From: Bacteroidaceae bacterium | Lineage (GTDB): Bacteria > Bacteroidota > Bacteroidia > Bacteroidales > Bacteroidaceae | NCBI GenBank assembly: GCA_017445925.1 | Contig: JAFSRW010000064.1 | Span: 1-64,000, forward strand | Direction of reading: 5' to 3' | DNA length: 64,000 nucleotides | Part shown: in pieces, positions 48,781-57,878 of the stretch | Numbering within the stretch: position 1 is the first letter of the stretch | Layout: each line of letters starts with the position of its first letter | The notes under the pieces: generated by a model | What the model saw: the letters and a program-made list of their open reading frames with translations, nothing else | Told to the model about the DNA's origin: nothing | Database searches by the model: none | Made by a program: the position numbers and the translations under genes

Positions 48781-49635
48781 TTATTTCTCTGCCAGTTTCT
48801 TGCACCACTTACCTCCCATCATGCAGTAGAGGCCAAGAAGGACGAAGGGAACGCTGAGCAACTGGCCCATATTGAAGAGCATGCCGTCCTCGAAAGCTTC
48901 CTGATTTTCCTTGGTATATTCAATGAAGATGCGGCTGGTGAAGATAAGGAAGAGGCACAGACCGAAATAGAAGCCTGAACCTACCTGAGGGAAACGGTTG
49001 TCTGCTGAGGGCTGCATGGATTTTCTGTAAATCCACCAGCCAATGAAGAAGAAACAGGCGTAACAGATTGCCTCGTACAGCTGTCCCGGATGACGGGGAA
49101 CCATATCCACGCGCTCGAAGATGAAGGCCCAGGGTACATCTGTAGGACGACCGATAATCTCGGAATTCATCAAGTTACCCATACGAATAGCACAAGCACA
49201 GATGGGCGTTACGATGGCTACATTATCCAGGACGCGCATGATGTTGAGCTTCATATTACGGGCATAGAGCCAAAGGGCCAGCATCAGACCTAATGTGCCT
49301 CCGTGACTGGCTAATCCCTCGTAGCCGGTAAACTTCCAACTGCCATCAGGAAGATGACGGATGGGCAGCACCATTTCTATGGGATGAGAAAGGAAATACC
49401 CGGGCTCGTAGAAGAGACAATGCCCCAGTCGGGCTCCTACCAGAATACCCAGGAAGCAATACATGAACATAGGCTCGAACTGCCTTTCGGAAATCTTCTG
49501 CTGCCTGTACAGGTGATGCATGAGCAAATAAACGCCCAACAGACCAACACACCAGCAGAGCGAGTACCAGCGGATAGCGAAGAAGCCTAAATCCAAGGCT
49601 ACTACATCAGGGTTCCAGTTTATGAATAATATCAT
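48781..49635 (-). CDS. lgt: Phosphatidylglycerol--prolipoprotein diacylglyceryl transferase
   Basis: Lgt attaches diacylglycerol to the lipobox cysteine of prolipoproteins in the inner membrane. The family blocks are [58 protein letters not shown] and [20 protein letters not shown], where the Arg and Asn in RMGNxxN are essential in E. coli Lgt, then [14 protein letters not shown] and [15 protein letters not shown]. About seven hydrophobic segments fit the known topology. A GGATTAG array lies immediately upstream of the ATG (2-bp gap), so this array is in the promoter or leader. Confidence 0.95.
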   Translation of the reverse strand: MILFINWNPDVVALDLGFFAIRWYSLCWCVGLLGVYLLMHHLYRQQKISERQFEPMFMYCFLGILVGARLGHCLFYEPGYFLSHPIEMVLPIRHLPDGSWKFTGYEGLASHGGTLGLMLALWLYARNMKLNIMRVLDNVAIVTPICACAIRMGNLMNSEIIGRPTDVPWAFIFERVDMVPRHPGQLYEAICYACFFFIGWWIYRKSMQPSADNRFPQVGSGFYFGLCLFLIFTSRIFIEYTKENQEAFEDGMLFNMGQLLSVPFVLLGLYCMMGGKWCKKLAEK

Positions 49636-49636
49636 A

Positions 49637-49665
49637 GGATTAGGGATTAGGGATTAGGGGATTAG
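49637..49665. repeat. Tandem heptamer repeat, unit GGATTAG x4, spanning a stop codon
   Basis: GGATTAG three times and GGGATTAG once. It encodes the last residues PLIPNP and the stop of the four-helix-bundle gene and ends 2 bp from the lgt start. Confidence 0.85.
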
Positions 49666-50038
49666 TGTTGTAATCGCCATTGGATAGAATGGAGCGATGT
49701 AGGACAGATAGTTGTTTTTTCACGGATATAATTTGTTCCTCCATAATATTTAACTGTTCGTGGGTTATGTATGTTTCATCACAAGCCAATTCTAATTCAC
49801 ACATTACTTCATTGAGTGATCCAAAAGCTATTTGTATAAAATGGGCTTTTTCTTTAGACGAAAATCTTCCGAAGCCTTCTGCTATGTTAATAGGGACAGA
49901 CATTACAGATCTACGTAACTGATCGCATAGAGCAAATCGTTCTTCAACAGGAAATCTCTTTATAAGTTGACAAACCTGATGAGATAACGATTTCGCGTTT
50001 TTATAAACCTCAAGTTTTCTATAATAAAACTCCTCCAT
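49640..50038 (-). CDS. Four-helix-bundle protein (23S rRNA intervening-sequence/S23 type)
   Basis: The sequence [45 protein letters not shown] and [20 protein letters not shown] is the S23/IVP four-helix-bundle family. Members occur in 23S rRNA intervening sequences and, very often, between housekeeping genes in Bacteroidota; the cellular role is unknown, although relatives (Avd) act in diversity-generating retroelements. The C-terminal NTNPLIPNP is encoded by a GGATTAG array, so the natural end has been altered. A CTAATCY array of the same unit, inverted, lies just before the ATG, so matching repeats bracket the gene between ychF and lgt. Confidence 0.88.
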   Translation of the reverse strand: MEEFYYRKLEVYKNAKSLSHQVCQLIKRFPVEERFALCDQLRRSVMSVPINIAEGFGRFSSKEKAHFIQIAFGSLNEVMCELELACDETYITHEQLNIMEEQIISVKKQLSVLHRSILSNGDYNTNPLIPNP

Positions 50039-50040
50039 CT

Positions 50041-50068
50041 CTAATCTCTAATCCCTAATCTCTAATCC
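50041..50068. repeat. Tandem heptamer repeat, unit CTAATCY x4 (inverted GGATTAG)
   Basis: CTAATCT, CTAATCC, CTAATCT, CTAATCC, between the ychF stop and the four-helix-bundle start. It is the reverse complement of the array at 49637-49665. Confidence 0.85.
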
Positions 50069-50070
50069 GC

Positions 50071-51168
50071 TTACACATTAAATCTGAAGTGCATGATGTC
50101 GCCGTCCTGAACGACGTATTCCTTGCCTTCTACACCCATCTTGCCTGCTTCGCGGACAGCAGCCTCGGAACCGTACTTGATGTAGTCCTCGTACTTGATA
50201 ACCTCGGCGCGGATGAAGCCTTTCTCGAAGTCGGTATGGATAACGCCGGCACATTGGGGAGCCTTCCAACCCTTGCGGAAAGTCCAGGCTTTCACCTCCA
50301 TCTCTCCGGCTGTGATGAATGTCTGCAGGGTGAGCAGGTGGTAGATAGCCTTTATAAGACGATTACAGCCGCTCTCAGAGAGTCCCATGTCCTCGAGGAA
50401 CATCTGCTTCTCCTCGTAGGATTCCAGTTCTGCAATGTCGGCTTCTGTCTGGGCGCTGATAATCAGCATCTCGGCATCCTCGCCCTCGATGGCTTTCTTC
50501 ACGGCTTCTGTATAAGCGTTTCCTGTGGATGCGCTGGCGTCATCTACGTTACAAACGTACAGAACGGGTTTGGTGGTCAGCAGGAACAGACTCTTGGCAG
50601 CAGCATTCTCATCTTCCGTCTCGAAGGAAACGGTACGCGCACTCTTGCCTTGCTCCAAAGCATCGCGGTAGGCTTCCAATACTTGCAATTCTATCTTTGC
50701 CTGCTTGTCGCCCCCTACCCTAGCGGCTTTCTCGACTTTCTTGATGCGGGACTCAACGGTCTCCAAATCCTTCAACTGCAACTCGGTATCGATAATCTCC
50801 TTGTCGCGAACGGGATTAACGGAGCCGTCAACATGTACGATGTTGCCGTTATCGAAGCAACGCAGCACGTGAATGATAGCATCGCACTCGCGAATATTGG
50901 CAAGGAACTGATTGCCCAAGCCTTCGCCCTTGCTGGCACCCTTTACAAGTCCTGCAATATCTACTATATCGCAAACAGCGGGGACGATACGGCCTGGATG
51001 AACCAACTCGGCCAGTTTGGTGAGTCTCTCATCCGGCACACTTACCTGCCCCATCTGAGCGTCGATGGTACAAAAAGGGAAATTAGCAGCCTGAGCCTTA
51101 GCACTACTCAGGCAATTGAAAAGTGTTGACTTGCCCACGTTGGGCAGACCTACTATACCTGCTTTCAT
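50071..51168 (-). CDS. ychF: Redox-regulated ATPase YchF (Obg family)
   Basis: The P-loop GIVGLPNVGKSTLFNCLSSA is at the N-terminus, followed by NFPFCTIDAQMGQVSVPDERL and VDIVDIAGLVKGASKGEGLG. A coiled coil (about residues 130-200) and the C-terminal TGS domain (TFITAGEMEVKAWTFRKGWK, then GVIHTDFEKGFIRAEVI) complete the usual 365 residues. YchF binds ATP in preference to GTP and associates with ribosomes. The NKxD-type specificity motif of GTPases is replaced by YVCNVDD, as expected for this branch. A perfect promoter lies at 51194-51224. Confidence 0.97.
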   Translation of the reverse strand: MKAGIVGLPNVGKSTLFNCLSSAKAQAANFPFCTIDAQMGQVSVPDERLTKLAELVHPGRIVPAVCDIVDIAGLVKGASKGEGLGNQFLANIRECDAIIHVLRCFDNGNIVHVDGSVNPVRDKEIIDTELQLKDLETVESRIKKVEKAARVGGDKQAKIELQVLEAYRDALEQGKSARTVSFETEDENAAAKSLFLLTTKPVLYVCNVDDASASTGNAYTEAVKKAIEGEDAEMLIISAQTEADIAELESYEEKQMFLEDMGLSESGCNRLIKAIYHLLTLQTFITAGEMEVKAWTFRKGWKAPQCAGVIHTDFEKGFIRAEVIKYEDYIKYGSEAAVREAGKMGVEGKEYVVQDGDIMHFRFNV

Positions 51169-51193
51169 TTTATTCTGAATCTTAAATTGGGTG

Positions 51194-51224
51194 CAAAATT
51201 ACCGCTTTAATTTTACAATACCAA
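51194..51224 (-). promoter_or_regulatory. Promoter of ychF
   Basis: On the minus strand TTG (51222-51224), 20 bp, TAATTTTG (51194-51201); the start codon is 26 bp downstream. Confidence 0.65.
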
Positions 51225-51257
51225 ATTTTGTAAGTTATCTTAACTTATGCGAGGGGC

Positions 51258-54053
51258 TTAGTGAGCCTCCAGCCAGTTACTCCCCCACCCTGTATCGGCT
51301 ATGAGGGGAATGCGCATCTGCACAGCATTCTGCATTTCTTCTACCACAATCTTCTGCAGGCGATCTTTCTCTTCGGGCAGGACGGTAAAGCAGAGTTCGT
51401 CGTGAACCTGCAGAATCATCTTGGAGCGGATGCCTTCAGCTTTCATGCGTTGGTACACACGAATCATGGCTATCTTGATGATGTCTGCTGCGCTTCCCTG
51501 AATGGGTGAGTTGATAGCGTTACGCTCAGCATTCCCTCGTACATTAGCATTATTGGAATTAATATCGGGCAGATAGCAGCGTCTCTTAAAGATGGTTTCG
51601 GTATAACCTTTCTCGCGAGCCATCTCGATGCTCTTCTCCATGTAGTTTTTTACGCCCGGATAAGTCACGAAATAACCGTCAATCAATTCCTTGGCTTCTG
51701 TTCTGGAAACATCCAAACGCTCTGCCAGACCGAAGGCAGAGATGCCGTAGATAATGCCGAAGTTGGCAGTCTTGGCCTTCCGGCGCTCATCGGAGCTAAC
51801 TTCTTCAAGATTTTTGTGGAAAATCTTGGCAGCCGTAGCCGCATGAATATCCTGACCGGCATTAAAGGCTTCAATCAGATTCTCGTCTCCGCTCAGATGC
51901 GCCATAATACGCAATTCTATCTGGCTATAGTCGGCACAGAAGAACTCCTGCCCTGCCTCAGGGATAAAGGCCTTGCGGACTTCCTTCCCTTGCTCGTCCC
52001 TCACAGGAATATTCTGCAGGTTGGGGTTCGAAGAGGAGAGTCGGCCCGTTGTGGTAACAGTCTGGTTGAACGATGTGTGAATGTGCCCCGTTTCAGGATT
52101 GATAAGTTGGGGAAGCGCATCGATGTAAGTACTGAGGAGTTTCTTTAACCCTCTGTATTCCAGAATCTTGCCGACAATAGGACTCTTGCTCTTCAGACTT
52201 ACCAGAATCTCCTCGGTAGTCGCATATTGGCCAGTCTTGGTCTTCTTGGGTTTGTTGGTAATCTTCATTTGGTCGAAGAGCACCTCGCCCACTTGTTTGG
52301 GACTTGCAATATTAAAATGTACGCCAGCCAACTGGTAGATTTCTTCCTCGATGCGTTGCATCTCTTGAGAATACAGGATGGAAGTCTCGCGTAGCCCTTC
52401 GGTATCTATGCATACGCCGTTCCTTTCCATATAGGCAAGTACGGGCATCAGGGGCATTTCTATCTGTTGGAAGAGTTCCATCAGCCCTTCTTTCTCCAAC
52501 TGTGGAGCGAATAAGTTCTTCAGCCTTAACGTGATATCGGTATCCTCGCAGGCATAAACGAAAACCTCCTCCGGCTTTAGTTCGGCCATAGATTTCTGGT
52601 TTTTACCTGTTCCTATAAGTTCATCGATATGGATGGTCTGATAATGCAGATAGGCTTCTGCCAGATAGTCCATCCCATGACGCATTTCAGGGTGGAGCAG
52701 GTAGTGTGCAATCATGGTGTCGAACATCAGGCCACAAAGCTCTATGCCGTGATTCTGGAGAACCTGCAGGTCGTATTTCAGATTCTGGCCAACCTTTAGT
52801 GTATCGGGATTCTCGTAAATAGGCCTGAGGGCTTCTATTGCTTCTGGATTCTGATACACGGGAACATACCAGCCTTGACCTTCTTTAATACTGAAACTAA
52901 CGCCCACCAAGCGTGCCTTGATAGGATCTGTTCCTGTGGTTTCTGTATCAAGGCAGATTTCCCTTTCTCCTTGCAAGACGGCTATCAGATTCTTTATCTT
53001 CTCTGGCGTGTCAACAAGTTGATAATCAGCTGTTTCCTGATTGTAACGGAGCATACTGTTGCCGATTGTGTTATTGTCGGAAAACAGCGTTGCTTCTTCT
53101 TCATTGCTATCTCCGAATCCGCTGAAGAGGTCACCCTGAATGGCATTTCCCTTCTTCTCTGGCTTTGAAACGGGCGTTGGAGTAGGGGATGTTATCTTCT
53201 TGCGCATGAGGGTACGGAACTCCAGTTCCTCGAAAATCTTCTGCAAGGCTTCCTGGTTGGGTTCCTCCATCTTAAGCATCTCCATATCTAACTGAATGGG
53301 AACATCTGTCTTAATGGTGGCCAGCCATTTGCTGGTCTTTATCTGCTCCACATTATTCTCTACCTTTTCCTTTAGGGCACCCTTCAACTTGTCGGTATTC
53401 TGCAAGAGGGATTCAATACTGCCAAACTCCTGTATCAACTTAACTGCTGTCTTTTCGCCCACGCCTGGACAACCGGGAATATTATCGACAGCATCTCCCA
53501 TAAGTCCCAGTATATCAATTACTTGGGTAGGGTGGGAGAGACCCCATTTCTGGTTCACTTCAGCAGGACCGAGAATCTCTTCTGCGTTCTTACCGACGGC
53601 AGGACGATACATCTTAACGTTGTCGGTTACCAGTTGTCCGTAGTCCTTATCGGGCGTCATCATAAAGGTTTCTATTCCCTGCTTATCGGCCTGATGAGCC
53701 AACGTTCCGATTACATCATCGGCCTCAAATCCAGGCTCTTCCAGAATGGGTATATTATAAGCCTGAAGCAACCTTTTTATAATAGGTACTGCAAAACGAA
53801 TGGCCTCTGGGGTCTCCTCTCGTTGTGCTTTATATTCAGGGTAGGCTTCATGTCGGAATGTTCCTCCTGAAGGATCAAAAGCCACACCAAGATGGGTGGG
53901 TTGTTCCTTCTGAATAACTTCCTCCAAGGTATTTACAAAGCCCAGGATGGCCGATGTGTTTTCTCCCTTGGAGTTAATTCTTGGGTTCTTTAAAAAGGCA
54001 TAATAAGCCCTATAGATGAGGGCATAAGCGTCTAAAAGATAGAGTTTAGGCAT
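51258..54053 (-). CDS. polA: DNA polymerase I
   Basis: All three domains are present in 931 residues. The 5' nuclease has LYLLDAYALIYRAYYAF, FEADDVIGTLAHQADKQG and PGCPGVGEKTAVKLIQEFG. The 3'-5' exonuclease looks intact, with EICLDTETTGTDPIKARLVG and FVYACEDTDITLRLK. The polymerase has TTTGRLSSSNPNLQNIPVRD, FCADYSQIELRIMAHLSGD, RRKAKTANFGIIYGISAFGL and LQVHDELCF. The enzyme removes RNA primers and fills gaps in lagging-strand synthesis and repair. The start at 54053 is 89 bp from the divergent polyprenyl synthase gene. Confidence 0.97.
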   Translation of the reverse strand: MPKLYLLDAYALIYRAYYAFLKNPRINSKGENTSAILGFVNTLEEVIQKEQPTHLGVAFDPSGGTFRHEAYPEYKAQREETPEAIRFAVPIIKRLLQAYNIPILEEPGFEADDVIGTLAHQADKQGIETFMMTPDKDYGQLVTDNVKMYRPAVGKNAEEILGPAEVNQKWGLSHPTQVIDILGLMGDAVDNIPGCPGVGEKTAVKLIQEFGSIESLLQNTDKLKGALKEKVENNVEQIKTSKWLATIKTDVPIQLDMEMLKMEEPNQEALQKIFEELEFRTLMRKKITSPTPTPVSKPEKKGNAIQGDLFSGFGDSNEEEATLFSDNNTIGNSMLRYNQETADYQLVDTPEKIKNLIAVLQGEREICLDTETTGTDPIKARLVGVSFSIKEGQGWYVPVYQNPEAIEALRPIYENPDTLKVGQNLKYDLQVLQNHGIELCGLMFDTMIAHYLLHPEMRHGMDYLAEAYLHYQTIHIDELIGTGKNQKSMAELKPEEVFVYACEDTDITLRLKNLFAPQLEKEGLMELFQQIEMPLMPVLAYMERNGVCIDTEGLRETSILYSQEMQRIEEEIYQLAGVHFNIASPKQVGEVLFDQMKITNKPKKTKTGQYATTEEILVSLKSKSPIVGKILEYRGLKKLLSTYIDALPQLINPETGHIHTSFNQTVTTTGRLSSSNPNLQNIPVRDEQGKEVRKAFIPEAGQEFFCADYSQIELRIMAHLSGDENLIEAFNAGQDIHAATAAKIFHKNLEEVSSDERRKAKTANFGIIYGISAFGLAERLDVSRTEAKELIDGYFVTYPGVKNYMEKSIEMAREKGYTETIFKRRCYLPDINSNNANVRGNAERNAINSPIQGSAADIIKIAMIRVYQRMKAEGIRSKMILQVHDELCFTVLPEEKDRLQKIVVEEMQNAVQMRIPLIADTGWGSNWLEAH

Positions 54054-54115
54054 ACATTATTGAATTTTATTGGGTAAAATTATGCAAAAAAAGTGAAATG
54101 GTCATCATTTTTATG

Positions 54116-54123
54116 TATTTTTG
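54116..54123 (+). promoter_or_regulatory. -7 box TATTTTTG for the polyprenyl synthase gene
   Basis: Exact -7 box 19 bp before the ATG; a GTG rather than TTG sits at the expected upstream position (54093-54095). Confidence 0.45.
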
Positions 54124-54142
54124 CATTTCAAAAGTGTATTAA

Positions 54143-55117
54143 ATGAATCCATTGGAGGAATTACAAAAACCTATTGCTGACGTTTTAGAGGAATACAAAC
54201 AGCAATTCGAAGAAACGCTTCGTTCTGACAACCCGTTGCTTCAGCAGGCTGTAAATCACCTGTTGCAGAAGAAGGGTAAGTTGGTCAGACCGACTTTGGT
54301 TTTCCTTTCTGCGAAACTTTCCGGAACAGTAAACCAACGTGTTTATGATGTTGCTTTGGCTTTAGAGTTGTTGCATACGGCAAGCTTGGTACACGACGAT
54401 GTTGTGGACGAGAGCGAAAGGCGTAGGGGACAGGCTTCTGTGAATGCCTTGATGACAAATCAGATAGCTGTTCTCGTTGGTGATTTCCTTCTCAGCAGGG
54501 CCCTTCATCATGCAGCTCTTACCGGTGATACCAAGGTGGTTGATGTAATTGCCAATCTTGGTCAGACATTGGCCGACGGTGAACTCCTGCAACTTGCGAA
54601 TCTTGATGAAGAGAAGTTAGACGAGGCTTCTTACTATATGGTTGTCCGTAAGAAAACGTCCAGCCTTTTTGCTGTTGCAGCTCAGTTAGGTGTGCTGGTT
54701 TCGGGTGGTTCGGAAGAAGAGGCAGAACGCATGAGAAGGTTCGGTCATCTGGTGGGAACTTGTTTCCAGCTGAAGGACGATATCTTTGATTACGACACGA
54801 ATACAGATGTGGGAAAGCCTGCAGGTAACGACATGAAAGAGGGCAAACTAACCCTCCCCGTCATACATGTTGTTAACAAGACAAAGAGTGAAGAGATGCT
54901 TTCTAAAGCGCTAAAAGTTAGACGCGGAGAAGCTACCCAGCTGGAGATTGACGAACTGGTTAGCTTTACTATAGAAAATGGTGGAATAGAATATGCCTAT
55001 TGGGCTATGAACGAGTTTCGCATGATGGCAGATGGGTTAATAGACGAAAGCAGGGATCCTGCTATCGTAGAATCCCTGCATTCGCTTGTTAGCTTTGTTG
55101 CTAACCGAGATTTTTAG
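54143..55117 (+). CDS. Polyprenyl diphosphate synthase (trans-isoprenyl, IspB/octaprenyl type)
   Basis: The two aspartate-rich motifs are HDDVVDESERRRG (first, around residue 86) and QLKDDIFDYDT (second, around residue 212). KGKLVRPTLVFLSAKLSG near the N-terminus binds isopentenyl diphosphate. The 324-residue length and small residues before the first motif suggest a long-chain product for menaquinone side chains, which the fumarate reductase at the right end would need. The chain length cannot be fixed from sequence. The stop overlaps the convergent OmpA-family gene by 4 bp. Confidence 0.92.
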   Translation: MNPLEELQKPIADVLEEYKQQFEETLRSDNPLLQQAVNHLLQKKGKLVRPTLVFLSAKLSGTVNQRVYDVALALELLHTASLVHDDVVDESERRRGQASVNALMTNQIAVLVGDFLLSRALHHAALTGDTKVVDVIANLGQTLADGELLQLANLDEEKLDEASYYMVVRKKTSSLFAVAAQLGVLVSGGSEEEAERMRRFGHLVGTCFQLKDDIFDYDTNTDVGKPAGNDMKEGKLTLPVIHVVNKTKSEEMLSKALKVRRGEATQLEIDELVSFTIENGGIEYAYWAMNEFRMMADGLIDESRDPAIVESLHSLVSFVANRDF

Positions 55118-55938
55118 TTGCTTTCCAACATCTTGAATAGTTTATCCAACTTCGGAGCCATAATAATCTCCGTACGACGGTTTTTTGACTTTCCTTCTGC
55201 ACTTTCGTTATCTGCAACCGGCTTGTATTCGCCTCTTCCGCATGGCTGAATCTGCAAAGGATTTACGCCATAGGTTTCTGTAAGAATTCTTACAACACTA
55301 GTAGCGCGTATCACACTTAAATCCCAGTTGTCTTGGTAAACCGCAGTTTTGATGGGCACATTGTCGGTATGTCCTTCAATCATTACTTCTATCTCTGTCT
55401 GCTTATTCAGTACTTCGGCCAGTTTACCTAAAGCCTCCTGCCCTTGTTTGTTAACAACAGCCTTTCCTGATTCAAAGAGCAACTTGTCACTCATGGCAAC
55501 ATATACCTTTCCGCCTTCTTCTCTTACTGTCAGTTCGTCACTACTAAAACCTTTCAGAGCATCTTTAACGCTATTCAGCAGATTCTTAACTTTCTGGTTC
55601 TGTTCGTTAATGATATTCTGAAGTTCCACAATTGTTTTTTCGCGGTCGGAGAGTGAAGCGCTCAGCTTCTTATTTTCGTTCTGGTTACTTGCCAGCAGAG
55701 ATTGGTAGTTTCTGATGCTTCCTTTAAGTAGGGTAGTGTCCTTTAGCAGATTGTTGCATCTTTTGTCGAGTGCAGCATAACTGTCTCTGCTTTGTCCGAG
55801 CAAATCTGCCAGACTGTCTCTGCTATAGAGGGCAGCCCACCTTCCGGCTTCGGCAATTTCGTACTTCTTCTTGCTTACCACACATGATGATAAGAGAATA
55901 CACCCTAAAACGAGGGGTAAAATAACTTTTTTTCTCAT
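55114..55938 (-). CDS. OmpA-family peptidoglycan-binding lipoprotein
   Basis: The signal LPLVLGCILLSSCVVSKKKYE has lipobox LSSC, so the protein is lipid-anchored, probably to the outer membrane. Residues about 30-125 form a coiled coil (SASLSDREKTIVELQNIINE). The OmpA domain has LLFESGKAVVNKQGQEALGK, IEVMIEGHTDNVPIKTAVYQ, WDLSVIRATSVVRIL and NRRTEIIMAPKLD, with the Asp and Arg that bind diaminopimelate. It should link the outer membrane to peptidoglycan, as in the YiaD/Pal group. Confidence 0.9.
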   Translation of the reverse strand: MRKKVILPLVLGCILLSSCVVSKKKYEIAEAGRWAALYSRDSLADLLGQSRDSYAALDKRCNNLLKDTTLLKGSIRNYQSLLASNQNENKKLSASLSDREKTIVELQNIINEQNQKVKNLLNSVKDALKGFSSDELTVREEGGKVYVAMSDKLLFESGKAVVNKQGQEALGKLAEVLNKQTEIEVMIEGHTDNVPIKTAVYQDNWDLSVIRATSVVRILTETYGVNPLQIQPCGRGEYKPVADNESAEGKSKNRRTEIIMAPKLDKLFKMLESN

Positions 55939-56092
55939 TTCTTTCTAGATTGAATAGTTTCTTATACAAGAATTATTATGTTTAACTTTTTGAATAACAA
56001 TGAAATAGACCGGTTTTTGGCGTTCTGAGAATCCTTTATTGCTTGACTTGCCGACATCGGTACATGAATTTTACATTGTCAACAGGTTAAAA

Positions 56093-56980
56093 TCAGAAGA
56101 ATTTTACTTCTTCGCCAACAACTTCGCTTAAGAGTAGGTTTGCCAGTCTGCTGGTTCCCAAACGGAAGTATTGGTTGGTGAGCCATTTTTCTCCCAGTAC
56201 CTCTTTTACTATTGTGTAATAAACAAGGGCATCATGAACGGTGTTCAGACCTCCGGCAGGTTTGAAGCCAATCTGGATTCCGGTCTTATCATAATATTCT
56301 TTGATGGCTTGGCACATAACGTAAGCAGCTTCAGGTGTTGCTGCAGGTTTCTCTTTTCCTGTGCTTGTCTTTATGTAATCGGCTCCTGCATACATAGCCA
56401 GAATACTTGCTTTTTTGATGTTTTCCGCGCTTCCCAGCAAGCCAGTTTCCAGAATCACCTTCATCTTCTTTTCGCCACAAACCGCTTTTAGTTCGCCGAT
56501 TTCATCGCAGACAGTTTCGTAATCTCCGCTCAAGAACTTACCTACACTCATCACGATATCAATCTCTGTGGCACCATCTTTAACGGCTAATGCTGTCTCA
56601 ATCGTCTTAACCTCGATGCAAGCCTGAGAAGAGGGGAACGAGCCGCTTACGCAGGCCACTTCTACACCTTCCACTTCTAGGCTCTGGCTTACAATATTTG
56701 CAAAACAGGGATATACACAGATGGTTGCCACGTGAGGTAGGTCGGGATAGGCATTATCAAAGTCGTTCACACGTTCTGTAAACTTAAGTACGCTTTCTTC
56801 GCTATCAGTCGTCTTTAGAGTGGTTAGCTCAACACTTCCCATCAAGAATTTCTTTACTTCCAAGGTGTCATTTTCAGGTACCTTTTCTTCGATGATTTGG
56901 GCAACTTTCTTTGCTATCTCCTCATCTTTTAATGCCGTATTATATTTGGCAAGAGTTTCTTCGTACTTGTTCTGTTCCAT
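56093..56980 (-). CDS. deoC: Deoxyribose-phosphate aldolase
   Basis: DeoC splits 2-deoxyribose 5-phosphate into acetaldehyde and glyceraldehyde 3-phosphate. The barrel shows ATEIDIVMSVGKFLSGDYET, MKVILETGLLG, GADYIKTSTGKEKPAATPEA with the Schiff-base Lys in the IKTSTG motif, and IGFKPAGGLNTVHDALVYY. At 295 residues it is longer than E. coli DeoC at the N-terminus, as in other Bacteroidales. The MazG-like gene ends 13 bp upstream, which places nucleotide salvage and nucleotide clean-up in one run. Confidence 0.95.
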   Translation of the reverse strand: MEQNKYEETLAKYNTALKDEEIAKKVAQIIEEKVPENDTLEVKKFLMGSVELTTLKTTDSEESVLKFTERVNDFDNAYPDLPHVATICVYPCFANIVSQSLEVEGVEVACVSGSFPSSQACIEVKTIETALAVKDGATEIDIVMSVGKFLSGDYETVCDEIGELKAVCGEKKMKVILETGLLGSAENIKKASILAMYAGADYIKTSTGKEKPAATPEAAYVMCQAIKEYYDKTGIQIGFKPAGGLNTVHDALVYYTIVKEVLGEKWLTNQYFRLGTSRLANLLLSEVVGEEVKFF

Positions 56981-56993
56981 ATTTTAATTTCGT

Positions 56994-57320
56994 TTACTGA
57001 TTCAACTTTGGGTTATTAATATGCCTTTCCTTGTCGCGCAGGGTTTTCTTTTCAAAGCTTTTCTGAAGCGCGTCTGTCAGATCTACTCCTGTCTGATTGG
57101 CCAGGCAGATCAGTACCCATAGGATATCGGCCATTTCCTCGCTTGGGTCTTGTTTTTCTCCTTCTTTAAAGGACTGTTCTCCATATTTTCTGGCCATGAT
57201 TCTGGCCAATTCACCAACTTCTTCGGTTAGAACAGCCATGTTGGTCAGTTCGTTAAAGTAACGAACGCCATAGGTCTTAATCCACAGATCTACTTTATCT
57301 TGCGCTTCACGTATTGTCAT
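56994..57320 (-). CDS. MazG-like nucleotide pyrophosphohydrolase
   Basis: This 108-residue all-helical protein has the motif LTEEVGELARIMARKYGEQ then EEMADILWVLICLANQTGVD, the ExxE...ExxD magnesium-binding pattern of single-domain MazG/dUTPase-like enzymes. It should hydrolyse (d)NTPs to monophosphate and pyrophosphate; the base preference is unknown. It lies between dtd (20 bp upstream) and deoC (13 bp downstream). Confidence 0.9.
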   Translation of the reverse strand: MTIREAQDKVDLWIKTYGVRYFNELTNMAVLTEEVGELARIMARKYGEQSFKEGEKQDPSEEMADILWVLICLANQTGVDLTDALQKSFEKKTLRDKERHINNPKLNQ

Positions 57321-57340
57321 ATTTCTCTATTCTCTAATTC

Positions 57341-57793
57341 CTATTCCTTATTTTTAGTATCCATGCAGATGGTTACAGGCCCATCATTAATTAACTCTAC
57401 TTGCATTTCTGCTCCGAATTCACCAGTTCCAATCGGTTTGCCAAGCGCCTTAGATAGCTCTTCCACAAAGGTATTATATAAAGGTATAGCAACTTCGTGT
57501 CCAGCAGCTTTAATCCAACTGGGACGATTACCTTTTTTGTAACTTGCCATCAGGGTGAACTGACTAACAACAATAATATCGCCCCCAATATCCGTAATGC
57601 TCTTGTTCATAACGCCTGCTTCGTCATCAAAGATGCGCAAGCCTATGATTTTGTGTGTCAACCACTCTATATCTTCCTGATTATCAGCACTTTCTATTCC
57701 TAAAAGGATTAAGAATCCATCTCCAATTTCAGACCTCTTGTTGCCTTCAATTGTTACGCTGGCATGTGTTACTCTTTGTATGACTGCTCTCAT
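57341..57793 (-). CDS. dtd: D-aminoacyl-tRNA deacylase
   Basis: Dtd removes D-amino acids wrongly attached to tRNA. MRAVIQRVTHASVTIEG is the classic start. Conserved SQFTLMASYKKGNRPSW (with the Ser-Gln-Phe motif) and KPIGTGEFGAEMQVELINDG (containing the cis Gly-Pro-type region and the TG(E/R)FGA motif) are present. At 150 residues it is full length. A TAAATTTG -7 box (minus, 57813-57820) 20 bp upstream suggests a separate promoter for dtd-MazG-deoC. Confidence 0.96.
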   Translation of the reverse strand: MRAVIQRVTHASVTIEGNKRSEIGDGFLILLGIESADNQEDIEWLTHKIIGLRIFDDEAGVMNKSITDIGGDIIVVSQFTLMASYKKGNRPSWIKAAGHEVAIPLYNTFVEELSKALGKPIGTGEFGAEMQVELINDGPVTICMDTKNKE

Positions 57794-57812
57794 TTCTATG
57801 GTCTTCTGATTG

Positions 57813-57820
57813 CAAATTTA
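57813..57820 (-). promoter_or_regulatory. -7 box TAAATTTG before dtd
   Basis: Exact -7 box match on the minus strand, with a leader of about 15 nt. Confidence 0.45.
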
Positions 57821-57878
57821 CTATATATTATCCAATACCTATCAGGTTTTGAAATATTTTAATTGTTTTCAACGTTCT

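Noticed and set aside
50089-51129. Long open frame (346 codons) on the plus strand opposite ychF
   Set aside because: It is the exact antisense of ychF, whose motifs are unmistakable. The antisense translation has no family features.
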